DNA of 64,000 bases from Rickettsia endosymbiont of Bradysia coprophila (GTDB taxonomy: Bacteria > Pseudomonadota > Alphaproteobacteria > Rickettsiales > Rickettsiaceae): NCBI GenBank assembly GCA_019468145.1, contig JAHXDM010000002.1:62001-126000 (forward strand), given 5' to 3'. Shown here piece after piece: positions 39,165 through 49,229 of this stretch; the first letter of the stretch is position 1; each line of letters opens with the position of its first letter. A program made the position numbers and the translations under genes. The notes under the pieces were generated by a model. The model searched no databases and was not told the origin of the DNA. It saw only the letters and a program-made list of their open reading frames with translations.

Positions 39165-39355
39165 AATTTGAAGATCCGACAATTTAGTTTTAAAAATTCT
39201 ATTTATATCTGGTGGACTTATAAGATATAATAGTTATTTAGTTGACAATTTATATATAATATTAGAAAAATTGACTTATAGCTAGTAGTGGCTTTTAAAT
39301 TTAGTATTTAAATAACATTTTTTCTAACAGTTTGCAATTGGAGTTTCGTAAATTT

Positions 39356-40387
39356 ATGCTTGGGTCAGTAAAAGATAAAATAAAATTATGGTATCAATGC
39401 ATTGTAAATTCACCAGCCTGGTATAAAGAAAAATTCCTTATGTTTATCAATTATTGGGTAGATGTTAAGTATAAAATAGGCCATATAAAGGAAACTAATC
39501 TAACCCTTGGTTTAGAACATTTGCAGAAAAATAACTTAAATGATGCTATATTAAGGTTTAAGTTGGTAGAGAAATTTTTTGATCCTGGTAACTCCTACGC
39601 TAATTACTGGCTAGGTTGGACTTATTTTTTAAAAAATAAGCTTCCAGAAGCTTTATTTTATTTAAGGAAAGCTGGCACAACTGATCAGGTAAAATTAGGG
39701 GAATTTTTACAAAATTATCAAAACCTTCCAGAAACATCACAAAAAACATTACAAGAAATACCACAAGAAATTTGGCAGCAATATAAAAATCTTATTGCTT
39801 TTCAGTATGCTAATAAATTTCTTAAAACTGACAAGCTAGATTTGCCCTATAGTTTTGTCCATAAAACTATGAGTAGGATTACAGATTTGCCAAATATTTA
39901 TAATATTCTAGAACTGGGTAGTAATGTTGGGATGGTCGGCTATGAGGTGCGAAAACGTTTCCCTGATTATTTTACTTTTACTGGCGTTGAAAATGCTGAA
40001 ATTATGAATAAACTTGCTTCCTCATATTATACGAATATTTATAATCAGTTAATAGAAATTTCAATACCAGATTTTCTTCAACAAAATTCTAATAATTATG
40101 ATATAATTTTATGCTGGAACTCCTTATCATTTACTAAAGATCTAGTAAAGTATTTTACTTTAATTTATTCAATAACTAATAAGATGGGGTATTTTGCTTG
40201 TTGTTTACCAATTAATAAAAATGCTAATTTTTTCACAACTTTCTCATTAACAAAAAAAGAATTCCTTTTTTCTGTTAAAGATATAAAAGAAGCTTTGAAA
40301 CAGACTGATTTTATTATATTAAGTAGTGAAGAATTAGATATAGAAAAAAATAGTAATTACTATATGGTAGTTTGTAAGAAAAAATAG
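39356..40387 (+). CDS. TPR-containing methyltransferase-like protein
   Basis: 343 residues from ATG 39356; TTG codons at 39332 and 39338 could extend it by 6-8 residues. Residues about 50-105 have TPR-like helices (LEHLQKNNLNDAILRFKLVE, YANYWLGWTYFLKNKLPEALFYLRKA). Residues about 185-290 form a Rossmann methyltransferase-like fold with ILELGSNVGMVGYEV as the SAM-binding glycine loop and YDIILCWNSLSF as motif post-II/IV. Substrate unknown. The stop codon TAG coincides with the first bases of a 297-bp palindromic element, which may have replaced the native end. Confidence 0.7.
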   Translation: MLGSVKDKIKLWYQCIVNSPAWYKEKFLMFINYWVDVKYKIGHIKETNLTLGLEHLQKNNLNDAILRFKLVEKFFDPGNSYANYWLGWTYFLKNKLPEALFYLRKAGTTDQVKLGEFLQNYQNLPETSQKTLQEIPQEIWQQYKNLIAFQYANKFLKTDKLDLPYSFVHKTMSRITDLPNIYNILELGSNVGMVGYEVRKRFPDYFTFTGVENAEIMNKLASSYYTNIYNQLIEISIPDFLQQNSNNYDIILCWNSLSFTKDLVKYFTLIYSITNKMGYFACCLPINKNANFFTTFSLTKKEFLFSVKDIKEALKQTDFIILSSEELDIEKNSNYYMVVCKKK

Positions 40388-40681
40388 ACTACCTTAGCAT
40401 AATTCTACTCAAGATGGTAATTTGGGGGTCGATCCGGAACCGTGGGCTTAAAGGCTCGCTTAGCTAATGACGGCTTTTGTATTCGTACCTTAAAAAGCGT
40501 ATAAATATAGGGTGTTTAGTGTTTTTTATTTAATCACCTAAATTTACTTATGATGTCAACAAAAACTTAAGGTTAATTATTAGGACTTAAATCCTCACGT
40601 ACATTTAAGTAGGAGGTGGGTCCGCGGTTTCGGGTCTCCTACAAATTTTCTACTAGAAACCAATTATGCTAAGGTAGTCTA
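40385..40681. mobile_element. 297-bp MITE-like element with 20-bp perfect terminal inverted repeats
   Basis: Left end TAGACTACCTTAGCATAATT (40385-40404) is the exact reverse complement of 40662-40681. No ORF inside. Internal GC-richer stretches (GATCCGGAACCGTGGGC; GGGTCCGCGGTTTC) are unlike the neighbourhood. The outermost TA may be the target duplication, as for the IS5-like element (TA-GACTTCTTGC). The left TAG is the stop codon of the upstream gene. Confidence 0.85.
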
Positions 40682-40725
40682 GTTAACCAAGTTACATTAA
40701 CCAAGTCACATAAAATCTAGCTTAT

Positions 40726-41478
40726 ATGAAATATTTTACTCTATTAATATTAATTAGTATGTTGGCTTCCACTGCCCATGCTAATGACTTGCAGCCTTCC
40801 GATGATAAAGATGAATTTAGTTATGACTATAATTCTAGTAAAGGATGTAATCAAGTCTACGATCCTTATTATAAAATAAATCGAAGAATTTTTGTTTTTA
40901 ACTCGGTGTTAGATCACTTATTATTGAGGCCTGTTACTATAGGTTATAAGCGTCTTACTAATGATTATACCAAAGTTAGGGTCAATAGCTTTTTAGGCAA
41001 TGTTACCCTGCCAGTTACAATTGTTAATTATGGTTTACAGATGAATTATGAGCAAACCATGAAAAGTGTCTGGAGATTTTTGATTAATAGTACCTTTGGG
41101 ATAGGGGGGTTATTTGATGTAGCCAGTAAAATTGGCCTAAAAGTTACTCCTCAAACTTTTGGTAGCACCCTTGCTACTTACGGTGTTGGGCCTGGGCCAT
41201 ACCTAGTATTGCCATTTTTTGGTGGTACTAATAGTCGGGATGTCACTGATTCGCTATTTACAAATACTTATTTTAATCCTATAATGCATGTAGCGCACAG
41301 AGATTTTAAAATAGTCAATCTGACACTTCAAACTATTGATACTAGATTAATATTACTGCCATTTACTGATTATGTAGAAAAAAATTCTACTGATCCGTAT
41401 ATTGCTATCAGATCAGCTACACATCAAAACCGTGAATCTGTAGTTTTTTATCCTAAGCAATTTCTTTGCCCTAAATAA
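40726..41478 (+). CDS. mlaA: MlaA/VacJ-family outer-membrane lipid-asymmetry protein
   Basis: 250 residues with a signal peptide (MKYFTLLILISMLASTAHA). No lipobox Cys follows the cleavage site; C47 is further in. Family motifs: DPYYKINRRIFVFNSVLD, FLGNVTLP, RFLINSTFGIGGLFDVAS, FGSTLATYGVGPGPYLVLPFFGG, and a late DPYIAIRSA. MlaA removes misplaced phospholipids from the outer leaflet and hands them to MlaC, which is encoded 15 bp downstream. Confidence 0.93.
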   Translation: MKYFTLLILISMLASTAHANDLQPSDDKDEFSYDYNSSKGCNQVYDPYYKINRRIFVFNSVLDHLLLRPVTIGYKRLTNDYTKVRVNSFLGNVTLPVTIVNYGLQMNYEQTMKSVWRFLINSTFGIGGLFDVASKIGLKVTPQTFGSTLATYGVGPGPYLVLPFFGGTNSRDVTDSLFTNTYFNPIMHVAHRDFKIVNLTLQTIDTRLILLPFTDYVEKNSTDPYIAIRSATHQNRESVVFYPKQFLCPK

Positions 41479-41493
41479 AAATAAGTATAAATT

Positions 41494-42102
41494 ATGAAAA
41501 AAATTATCCTTTACTTAATTTTGAGTTCTTTATCTTTGACGGCTTATTCACAAGGTTCATCTACTCAAAATTCTGCACCTGCTTCTGCCAGTGAAACTGT
41601 TGATAGTTATGTCAACCAATTAGTGCATGATGGGCTCGATATACTTGATGATACCACTATTACTCAGGAAGTGAAAATTACTAAAACTAAAAAGCTAATT
41701 CTAGCTAATCTGGATCTTGGTTGGATGGCTAAATTTACTCTGGGCGGATATAGAAATACCCTTACCCCTGAGCAAATTAACAAATTTACAACTGTTTATA
41801 GTAATTATGTTAGCAAGGCTTATGCTGATTTGGTAAAAAATTATCATGGTCAGAAGCCTGGCTCGCTAGAATTTCGTTCTATTGACAAAGGTGAATTTGA
41901 AGTGGAAATGGCAATAGGAGAAGTACGAGTAAGGTATAGAGTTCATCAATTTGCTGATGTAAATAATAAAAGCATCTTTAAAGTATCAGATGTTATTACT
42001 GAAGGCGTAAGCCTTATTCAATCACAACAATCAGAATTCATGAATATTTTAAGTAATAGAGGTTTTGATGCTCTAGTAGAAGAATTAATGAGCAAGTCTT
42101 AA
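41494..42102 (+). CDS. mlaC: MlaC/Ttg2D-family periplasmic phospholipid-binding protein
   Basis: 202 residues with a signal peptide (MKKIILYLILSSLSLTAYS). Features of the family: ANLDLGWMAKFTLGGYRNTLTPEQ (about 75-98), SKAYADLVKNYHGQ and VSDVITEGVSLIQSQQSEF near the C-terminus. It shuttles phospholipids between MlaA and the inner-membrane MlaFEDB transporter; the latter is not in this window. Same operon as mlaA. Confidence 0.93.
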   Translation: MKKIILYLILSSLSLTAYSQGSSTQNSAPASASETVDSYVNQLVHDGLDILDDTTITQEVKITKTKKLILANLDLGWMAKFTLGGYRNTLTPEQINKFTTVYSNYVSKAYADLVKNYHGQKPGSLEFRSIDKGEFEVEMAIGEVRVRYRVHQFADVNNKSIFKVSDVITEGVSLIQSQQSEFMNILSNRGFDALVEELMSKS

Positions 42103-42126
42103 GGGGATATCTCCCCGTATTTATAT

Positions 42127-42250
42127 CGTTATTGTGAGAAGGAGCGAAGCGCTGTACGTAAGCAATCCAGAAAATTAAACCATCGTATTTTTGTAGATTT
42201 TCCTGGATTGCTTCGTCGGCCTTAATTAAGGCGGTCTTCTCGCAATGACG
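42127..42250. repeat. RPE-like palindromic element (124 bp), mlaC-thrS interval
   Basis: Outer arms CGTTATTGTGAGAAG and CTTCTCGCAATGACG, inner arms AAGCAATCCAG and CTGGATTGCTT. Same family as 48890-48998 and the insert in traA. Could also fold as a terminator-like hairpin after mlaC. The rest of the interval to 42414 shows nothing else. Confidence 0.85.
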
Positions 42251-42414
42251 TTTTCTTGTTTGGCATTACGCGTAATGATGGAAAATAGCTTTTTCTTAAA
42301 AGTGTCGGGTGCTATGAAAAAAAATCTTAAAAATAATGCTCCTGGCTATTAGTGTCTCATTATTCTTGTGGTAATATACATTTAATTAATAAAAGTTGGT
42401 TTGATTTATAAAAA

Positions 42415-44325
42415 ATGATTAATGTTACTTTTCCTGATAACTCAAAAAAACAATTCCCAGCAAATATTACTGCGCTAGAGATCGCCGCTTCTATCTCCAA
42501 ATCTTTAGCAAAAGATGCAATAATAGCAGAGATAGATAAGCAATTGAAGGACTTAAGTACTATTATAAAGACGGATTGTAATTTAAGAATTTTAACCTCT
42601 AAAGATCCCGAATGTTTAGAAATAATTAGGCATGATGCTGCTCATATAACAGCCGCTGCTGTAAAGGCGTTATTTCCCAATACTCAAGTAACTATTGGGC
42701 CAGTAATCGAGAATGGTTTTTATTATGATTTTGCTACCGAAAAACCTTTTATCCTTGAGGATTTACTGAAGATCACAGAGAAAATGCAAGAAATCATTGC
42801 TCAAGATCAACCAATTATTAGGGAAGTATGGGCTGCAGATAAAGCAATAGAATTTTTCCATAGAATAGGTGAACATTATAAAGCTGAAATAATTTCAGAA
42901 ATCCCTGTCCATGAAGATATTACCTTATACCGCCAAGGTAATTTTGTTGATTTATGTAGGGGACCGCATGCTTTGTCAACTGGCAAGGTTAAATATTTTA
43001 AATTAATGAAAATAGCTGGGGCGTATTGGCGAGGCAATAGCAATAACCCCATGTTGCAGCGAATATATGGCACCGCCTTTGTGACTCAAGAACAACTAGA
43101 TACTTATCTGCACAATCTGGAAGAAGCAGAAAAGCGAGATCACCGAAAACTGGGGAAAGAACTAGGCCTCTTTCACTTCCAAGAAGAAGCTCAAGGGATG
43201 GTATTTTGGCATGAGAAAGGTTGGAGTATATATAATACTATTGAACAATATATTAGAAAAAAGATTAAAAAAGTTGGATATAAGGAGGTTAAGACCCCTA
43301 TATTAGTCGATAAAAGCCTCTGGGAACAATCGGGTCACTGGGAGAAATTTAGAGATGATATGTTTGCTTTAAACTTAAGCCCTGATAAAGTGTTAGCGCT
43401 CAAACCCATGAATTGCCCCTGCCATGTCCAAATTTTTAAGCAACAGATTAAGAGTTACAAAGATTTGCCTCTGCGTATGTCGGAATTTGGTTTATGCCAC
43501 CGCAATGAAGCTTCTGGAGCCTTGCATGGTTTAATGAGGGTTAGAAGCCTGGTGCAAGATGATGCTCATATATTTTGTAGTGAAGAGCAAATTAACAGTG
43601 AAACCGTCAATTTCTGCAAATTATTGACTGAGATTTATCAAGATTTTGGCTTTTTTGATATAAAAATTAAATTCTCCGACCGACCCTTGTTGCGGGCAGG
43701 TAGTGATGAAGTGTGGGATAAGGCTGAGAATTCCTTAAAACAAGCAGTAGAAGAAGCTGGATATACTTATATATTAAGCCCGGGCGACGGCGCGTTTTAT
43801 GGGCCAAAGCTGGAATTTTGCCTTAAAGATTCCATAGGTAGAGAATGGCAATGCGGTACCCTGCAAGTAGATTTTGTCCTACCAGAGCGCCTGGATGCTC
43901 ATTATATTGCGGCAAATGGCGAGAAAAAAAGGCCAGTAATGCTGCATAGAGCAGTAATTGGTTCGTTTGAAAGATTTATTGGTATATTAATTGAAGAATA
44001 TGCAGGACGATTCCCAATATGGCTTGCCCCTGTGCAAGTAGCTATTGCAACTATTACCAGTGATTTAAGTGATTATGCTTTAGAAGTAAATAAATTGCTA
44101 ATTAACGAAGGGATTAGAACAGATATTGATATTTCGCCAGAAAAAATTAATTATAAAATACGTAATTTTTCTAACCATAAAGTGCCCATAATAGCGGTGA
44201 TTGGTAAGCAAGAAAGGGCAAATAATACCGTTACCCTAAGACGTCTTGGAACCGATACGCAAGAAGTAGTTACTATGCCAGCCTTAATACAATTAGTCCA
44301 AGAACAAAATGCCCGTTATTTATAA
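42415..44325 (+). CDS. thrS: Threonyl-tRNA synthetase
   Basis: 636 residues, the expected length. Domains in order: TGS (1-60, [24 protein letters not shown]), editing domain with [11 protein letters not shown] (about 76) and the zinc/editing C in [14 protein letters not shown], class II catalytic core with [11 protein letters not shown] (zinc Cys), [20 protein letters not shown] (motif 2) and [16 protein letters not shown] (motif 3), and the C-terminal anticodon-binding domain. Charges tRNA-Thr. Confidence 0.98.
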   Translation: MINVTFPDNSKKQFPANITALEIAASISKSLAKDAIIAEIDKQLKDLSTIIKTDCNLRILTSKDPECLEIIRHDAAHITAAAVKALFPNTQVTIGPVIENGFYYDFATEKPFILEDLLKITEKMQEIIAQDQPIIREVWAADKAIEFFHRIGEHYKAEIISEIPVHEDITLYRQGNFVDLCRGPHALSTGKVKYFKLMKIAGAYWRGNSNNPMLQRIYGTAFVTQEQLDTYLHNLEEAEKRDHRKLGKELGLFHFQEEAQGMVFWHEKGWSIYNTIEQYIRKKIKKVGYKEVKTPILVDKSLWEQSGHWEKFRDDMFALNLSPDKVLALKPMNCPCHVQIFKQQIKSYKDLPLRMSEFGLCHRNEASGALHGLMRVRSLVQDDAHIFCSEEQINSETVNFCKLLTEIYQDFGFFDIKIKFSDRPLLRAGSDEVWDKAENSLKQAVEEAGYTYILSPGDGAFYGPKLEFCLKDSIGREWQCGTLQVDFVLPERLDAHYIAANGEKKRPVMLHRAVIGSFERFIGILIEEYAGRFPIWLAPVQVAIATITSDLSDYALEVNKLLINEGIRTDIDISPEKINYKIRNFSNHKVPIIAVIGKQERANNTVTLRRLGTDTQEVVTMPALIQLVQEQNARYL

Positions 44326-44476
44326 CCACATTATTTGTTCTAATTAAGGTGACTTTGGAAAATTTTGGTTATAAACATAACTTAAGTAGAGATTTACTTG
44401 TAATTTTTGCAAGAATACATTAAATTCACAGAGAATTTAAAAAAAATAATTAAACAATAATAAATGGAGAAGTTTT

Positions 44477-45013
44477 ATTTCTGGAGTTAAAAACAATAAT
44501 TTTCCGAAGGCTAACAGGGAAATTAGATCTAGTCAAGTTCGTTTAGTCGATGAAAACGGTGAAATGCTTGGCATTGTTCATATTAGAGAAGCTTTAGAAC
44601 GTGCTGAAAAAGCTAATTTAGATTTGGTAGAAATTTCTCCAAATGCTGAGCCCCCGGTATGCAAAATCTTAGATTTTGGTAAGTATAAATACGAAAGCAA
44701 AAAACGTGTGCATGACGCTAAGAAAAAGCAAAAGATTATTGTACTGAAAGAAATGAAGTTCAAACCAAATATCAGTCAGGGTGATTTTGAAGTCAAACTT
44801 CGTAAAATAAAGGATTTTCTAAAAGATGGAGATAAAGTAAAAATTTCTCTGTGGTTTAAAGGGCGAGAAATTATCCATAACGAGATCGGGATGAAACTAT
44901 TTGAACGCATCACTTTGGCATTAGAAGGGCTTGTGAAAATAGATTCTCCTCCTAAAATGGAAGGGAAGCAGATCATAATGTTAGTGAGTCCTGATTCTGT
45001 AAAACCTCATTAG
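44477..45013 (+). CDS. infC: Translation initiation factor IF-3 (ATT start)
   Basis: 178 residues from an ATT at 44477, which lies 6 bases after GGAGA (44466-44470). This gives [29 protein letters not shown], matching the IF-3 N-domain; the first ATG in frame (44564) would delete it. Use of AUU is a conserved feature of infC, enabling IF-3 to limit its own translation. N-domain has [16 protein letters not shown]-domain has [17 protein letters not shown] and [11 protein letters not shown]. The stop TAG at 45011 is also the first triplet of a palindromic element. Confidence 0.95.
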   Translation: MSGVKNNNFPKANREIRSSQVRLVDENGEMLGIVHIREALERAEKANLDLVEISPNAEPPVCKILDFGKYKYESKKRVHDAKKKQKIIVLKEMKFKPNISQGDFEVKLRKIKDFLKDGDKVKISLWFKGREIIHNEIGMKLFERITLALEGLVKIDSPPKMEGKQIIMLVSPDSVKPH

Positions 45014-45157
45014 ACTTCTTGCGTAAGTCGATCTAGTTGGTGATTTTGTCGTCAAAACTTGCCTTCGCTCCTCATGTACATATCTGGTACACGCAGGTAG
45101 CCGGCTTCGTTTTTCCTAAAAATCCCGAGGGCTTTTTCGACTTATGTAGGAAGTCTA
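45011..45157. mobile_element. 147-bp palindromic MITE-like element on the infC stop codon
   Basis: Left arm TAGACTTCTTGCGTAAGTCG and right arm CGACTTATGTAGGAAGTCTA are inverted partners with few mismatches. It is related to the in-gene element at 58498-58643 (CTTCCTGCATAAGTCGAAAA). Its end resembles the IS5-like terminal repeat (AGACTTCTTGCATAACC). Begins exactly on the infC stop codon. Confidence 0.85.
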
Positions 45158-45256
45158 TTAAAAGAATCACGCCACTTGACTTCGGTAAAGAACCTGACCC
45201 CGTAACCTAGGCAGGTCCGCGTGTTTTTCATGATATTAAATTAACAATTGATATTT

Positions 45257-46492
45257 ATGCCTATAAAAATCCTAATGCCTGCATTATCACCTACCATGGT
45301 AGAGGGTAATATTGCAAAATGGCTAAAACAGGAAGGAGATAAAATTATCCCTGGAGATGTTATAGCGGAGATAGAGACCGACAAGGCTACTATGGAAGTA
45401 GAAGCGGTAGAGGAAGGAATTCTTGCTAAAATACTTATTCCGCAAGGAACAGAAAATGTCCCTGTTAACTCACTTATAGCGGTGTTACTAGAAGAAGGAG
45501 AAGATGTTGGTTTAATAGATAATGTAATAAATAATTTCACTTCTACCAAAAAAAGTGCTGAGCCTGCTGCTTCCTTTGCGCCTTCCTTCGAAGATCTAAA
45601 AGTAAATGTAGTAAATACCGATAAGGATAAACGGATATTTGTCTCGCCTCTAGCAAAAAAACTAGCGGTTGCCGAAAATATTGACCTTGCCAATATGCAA
45701 GGTAGCGGTCCTTACGGCCGAATAATAAAACAGGATATAATTTCCTATCTCGGTCAGGAGCAGGGGGGGAATAAAGTTGTTGGAATAACTCGCAATAAGG
45801 AAGAATATCGAGTAACACCTAATAATAACATTCGAAAAATTATTGCTAAACGGTTATTGGAATCTAAACAAACTATTCCTCATTTCTATCTTTCGATAGA
45901 ATGTAGTATGGATAAACTTCTGGAAATTAGAGAAGATATCAATAAAAGCCTAATGCTTGAGAAAAAACTTAAAATTTCGGTTAATGATTTTATTGTTCGG
46001 GCAACAGCTCAAGCTTTAAAGATAGTTCCTGAAGCAAATGCCAGCTGGAGGGAGGATGCTATCTTGTATTACAACAATGTGGACGTCTCTGTGGCAGTAG
46101 CAATAGATAACGGATTGATAACCCCGATTGTTCGGAATGCGGATCAAAAAAATCTTATCACCTTATCGCTGGAATTGCAAAACTTGATCAAAAAAGCTAG
46201 AGATAATAAGCTATCTCCTGAAGAATTTCAGGGCGGAGGTTTTAGTGTCTCGAATTTAGGAATGTATAATATTAAAAATTTTAGTGCTATTATTAACCCT
46301 CCTCAGAGCTGTATTTTAGCAGTAGGAGCAAGCTCTAAGCGACCAATTATTATAAATGATCAAATCAAAATTGCCACTATTATGGATGTGACATTATCTT
46401 CTGATCACCGCGTGGTGGATGGGGCAGTGGGAGCTAAATTTTTAGCGGAGTTTAAAAAATTTATAGAAAGCCCCAGCCTAATGCTACTATAA
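45257..46492 (+). CDS. pdhC: Pyruvate dehydrogenase E2 (dihydrolipoamide acetyltransferase)
   Basis: 411 residues from ATG 45257 (MPIKILMPALSPTMVEG); a TTG three codons upstream is less likely. Lipoyl domain at 1-75 with EIETDKATMEVEA (lipoylated Lys). Peripheral-subunit-binding domain around 130-165 (VSPLAKKLAVAENIDLANMQGSGPYGRIIKQDI). The catalytic domain has HFYLSIECSMDKLL and the active-site SSDHRVVDGAVGA near the end. It transfers acetyl groups from E1 to CoA; E3 (lpd) lies at the right end of the window. Confidence 0.97.
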   Translation: MPIKILMPALSPTMVEGNIAKWLKQEGDKIIPGDVIAEIETDKATMEVEAVEEGILAKILIPQGTENVPVNSLIAVLLEEGEDVGLIDNVINNFTSTKKSAEPAASFAPSFEDLKVNVVNTDKDKRIFVSPLAKKLAVAENIDLANMQGSGPYGRIIKQDIISYLGQEQGGNKVVGITRNKEEYRVTPNNNIRKIIAKRLLESKQTIPHFYLSIECSMDKLLEIREDINKSLMLEKKLKISVNDFIVRATAQALKIVPEANASWREDAILYYNNVDVSVAVAIDNGLITPIVRNADQKNLITLSLELQNLIKKARDNKLSPEEFQGGGFSVSNLGMYNIKNFSAIINPPQSCILAVGASSKRPIIINDQIKIATIMDVTLSSDHRVVDGAVGAKFLAEFKKFIESPSLMLL

Positions 46493-46537
46493 TTTAACTT
46501 GATCTTTGCAACTTTATTCTTCAATTAATATTATATT

Positions 46538-47605
46538 ATGAGCTTTTCTGATAATCTAACTAAAATTCTGGAGAAATATCAGGAATTATCAAAGAAATTA
46601 TCTACTGGTATAGTTGGAGAAGAATTTGTAAAAACCTCTAAAGAATATGCCGATTTAGAAGAAATTGTTGAAACAATTACTCGGTATAATAAAGCCCTAT
46701 CGGAGCTTGATGAACTCAAGGAGATGGCAAAAACGCTTGATCTAGATAGTGATACTCACTCTTTAATATATGAGGAAACCCACCGGCTAGAAAATCTTAT
46801 CCCGACATTAGAAAGAGAAGTAAAATTATCGTTATTACCGAAAGATGAAGCAGATAGTAAAAATGCTATCATTGAAATTAGAGCCGGTACGGGCGGGGAG
46901 GAAGCCGCTTTATTTGCCGCCACTTTGTTTAATATGTATATGCGATATGCTGAATTAAAAAATTGGAAATTTGAGATATTATCAATCTCGGATACTGGTA
47001 TTGGCGGATATAAAGAAGCATCAGCCTTAATCAAGGGACGGGATGTCTTTTCCAAACTTAAATTTGAATCAGGGGTTCATAGAGTCCAAAGAGTACCAGA
47101 AACTGAATCGAATGGCAGAATTCATACTTCGGCGGCTACCGTAGCGGTGTTACCAGAAGCGCAGGAACTGGATATCAAAATTGATGAAAAAGACTTAAGA
47201 ATCGATACCTACAGAGCTTCCGGGGCAGGGGGGCAACATGTTAATACTACCGAATCGGCTGTAAGAATTACCCATCTACCAACTGGGATTGTTGTGGCTT
47301 TGCAAGATGAAAAATCGCAACATAAGAATAAAGCCAAAGCGATGAAGATTCTAAGATCAAGGGTATATGAAGCAGAACGTCATAAAAAAGATGCAGAAAG
47401 AGCTTTGTCTCGTAAAGGACAAGTAGGCTCTGGCGATAGATCAGAGAGAATTCGCACCTATAATTTCCCACAAGGCAGGGTCTCCGACCATAGAATCAAC
47501 CTAACTCTCTATAAAATAGAAGAAATAGTAAAAAATGGCCAGCTGGATGAATTTATTGAAGGCTTAATCTCCGATGATGAAGCAAGAAAATTATCCCAGG
47601 TATAG
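46538..47605 (+). CDS. prfA: Peptide chain release factor 1
   Basis: 355 residues, normal length. Recognition domain in the middle with the PXT-type region ([23 protein letters not shown]); the GGQ loop reads [18 protein letters not shown] (about 225-245). Terminates translation at UAA and UAG. Follows pdhC by 45 bp, an order familiar from Rickettsia. Confidence 0.97.
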   Translation: MSFSDNLTKILEKYQELSKKLSTGIVGEEFVKTSKEYADLEEIVETITRYNKALSELDELKEMAKTLDLDSDTHSLIYEETHRLENLIPTLEREVKLSLLPKDEADSKNAIIEIRAGTGGEEAALFAATLFNMYMRYAELKNWKFEILSISDTGIGGYKEASALIKGRDVFSKLKFESGVHRVQRVPETESNGRIHTSAATVAVLPEAQELDIKIDEKDLRIDTYRASGAGGQHVNTTESAVRITHLPTGIVVALQDEKSQHKNKAKAMKILRSRVYEAERHKKDAERALSRKGQVGSGDRSERIRTYNFPQGRVSDHRINLTLYKIEEIVKNGQLDEFIEGLISDDEARKLSQV

Positions 47606-47632
47606 TTGTGAATTAAAGAAGTTAAAATGTTG

Positions 47633-47661
47633 TTGACAAATGTTAATTAATTAAGTATACT
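47633..47661 (+). promoter_or_regulatory. Sigma-70 promoter of the hypothetical gene at 47702
   Basis: Perfect TTGACA (47633-47638), 17-base spacer and TATACT (47656-47661), about 40 bases before the ATG. Its first 14 bases (TTGACAAATGTTAA) are repeated in the promoter at 51110. Confidence 0.8.
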
Positions 47662-47701
47662 TAACAAAAATATCATATTAATAACTTAAAAAGGATTTTT
47701 T

Positions 47702-48631
47702 ATGAGAGTCACACTAATGACACGTTTAATTGGATTTCAAATTGAAGAAACTGTAAAATCCTGGGGTAACTATTGTGTAGAAATATTTAGCAGTTTTTAC
47801 AATAGCTATAATGTACCAAAAATGCCCATGCTAGATTTTAGTAATGAAGCAGCTATTGCACTTATTAAAAAGGAAGAATCAGAGAATAAAGATATAAATG
47901 CCATTGATCTAGCTTTGAGTTTTCAAAATCTTGAAGCATCTGCTGAGGAAAAAAGCCTTTCCACTGAAAATGATGAACTAACACCTAAACTTACTGAAAT
48001 TGCAGAATCCCATGTTGAAAGTCTAAAAAAGGCATTGGAAGACATTCCTGTTACTTTAAGTTCACAAACGATATTGAAGGAGTTGGTAGTTAGTACTCTT
48101 GATATAAAAAACAATGAGCCAAAAACTCAAGATCCAGATATTTCGCTAGCTGTTGTTTCTCAGACTCTTGAAACGCCTTCTGATGAAGAAATAAATTTTG
48201 AGGCATTTCCGGAAAAGAGTATTAGATTATATGTAGAACTAACTAAATCTGCCGTAACTTCACCCTCATCAACCGAAGCTTTAGTAGAATTAGATAGGCT
48301 TATAAAATTACATCATAAAAATTGGGACGAGGTACTCAGAGATTGTTATAATGCTACAAAGGTAAGGATAACTTTTTGTAATTTAACTAATAGTATATAT
48401 CAGAAGAAAGATGATATAGTAGCTAAAGTTGTAAAATATGGTGGTCCAGCTTTAAGCTACAAGAGTTTTGAGGAAGGCTGTGGTTCGGCGCCCAATATTT
48501 GTACTTACGCTAAGCTGAGGGGTGCTGAAATTACTTTAAAAGAGTTAGAGAAACTTAGCATAGAAGCGCCAATTGATTACGAATGGGTGTTGCTATGGGG
48601 AGATTGCCCTTCACTTCCAAATGAAGGCTAG
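47702..48631 (+). CDS. Hypothetical protein, possible effector
   Basis: 309 residues with RBS AAGGA. No signal peptide, membrane segment or known family recognised. The N-terminal 40 residues are amphipathic (RVTLMTRLIGFQIEETVKSWGNY). Residues about 60-180 are acidic and E/S-rich (ENDELTPKLTEIAESHVESL), probably disordered or helical. The C-terminal third is more globular and has several Cys and His (LHHKNWDEVLRDCYN, EEGCGSAPNICTYAKLRG). It has its own strong promoter. A lineage-specific protein; role unknown. Confidence 0.75.
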   Translation: MRVTLMTRLIGFQIEETVKSWGNYCVEIFSSFYNSYNVPKMPMLDFSNEAAIALIKKEESENKDINAIDLALSFQNLEASAEEKSLSTENDELTPKLTEIAESHVESLKKALEDIPVTLSSQTILKELVVSTLDIKNNEPKTQDPDISLAVVSQTLETPSDEEINFEAFPEKSIRLYVELTKSAVTSPSSTEALVELDRLIKLHHKNWDEVLRDCYNATKVRITFCNLTNSIYQKKDDIVAKVVKYGGPALSYKSFEEGCGSAPNICTYAKLRGAEITLKELEKLSIEAPIDYEWVLLWGDCPSLPNEG

Positions 48632-48733
48632 GTGTTATAGGCTAAATAATAAAAACTTATCCACGTCTATCTTCTGGCTAGGACAATGGATGAAAAATCA
48701 CTAAAAATACTATACAGTACCTTTCTTTTAACC

Positions 48734-48779
48734 TGCGTCATTAGCGAAGTAAGCTATAAGCCTGGCTTGTAATGACGCA
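48734..48779. repeat. Short 46-bp palindromic repeat
   Basis: TGCGTCATTA ... TAATGACGCA, a perfect 10-bp inverted repeat, in the untranscribed-looking interval after the hypothetical gene. It shares the GTCATTA / TAATGAC ends of the RPE-like family, so it may be a short form. Confidence 0.7.
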
Positions 48780-48889
48780 TAGATGTTATAATAATTTACG
48801 CTACTCTCTACCTGTCTGCCCACAGGGCGGTTTAAAGGTCGCCTTCTAGAGTTGAAAAACAAATAAGTACAACCGCAATCGTCATTACG

Positions 48890-48998
48890 AGTCGGCTGCA
48901 GCTAAGCGTGGTAATCCAGGAAAAATTATTTAAGTCATCGTATTTTTATAGTTTTTTCTGGATTGCCGCGCGGGCTTCCGCAAGGTCCTGCAATGACG
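48890..48998. repeat. RPE-like palindromic element (109 bp)
   Basis: Outer arms CGTCATTACGAG and CTGCAATGACG, inner arms GGTAATCCAGGAAAAA and TTTTTTCTGGATTGCC. Same family as 42127-42250. Lies between the convergent genes ending at 48631 and 49041; the remainder of that 400-bp gap has no gene. Confidence 0.85.
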
Positions 48999-49229
48999 AG
49001 CGTGATATACCTTCAATAAAAATGTAGATACAAGGATTAATTACTGACTCTCTGCTTTAAGCAAATCAACATTTCCTATTGCTTCTACTTCTAATGGCGA
49101 CCTTTCATTAGAACCCTGGACATCTGATGAAATTAGGATATCAGGGAGAGTGGAATCATTTTCATTTACTTTAGTATAATCTTGTTTTGTCTCTGATTTG
49201 TACCATTTGACCGCCTTATACCCTAGAAT

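Noticed and set aside
45543-45818. Minus-strand ORF inside pdhC
   Set aside because: Shadow of a well-conserved E2 gene; similar shadows in infC, prfA, lpd and transposases were ignored.
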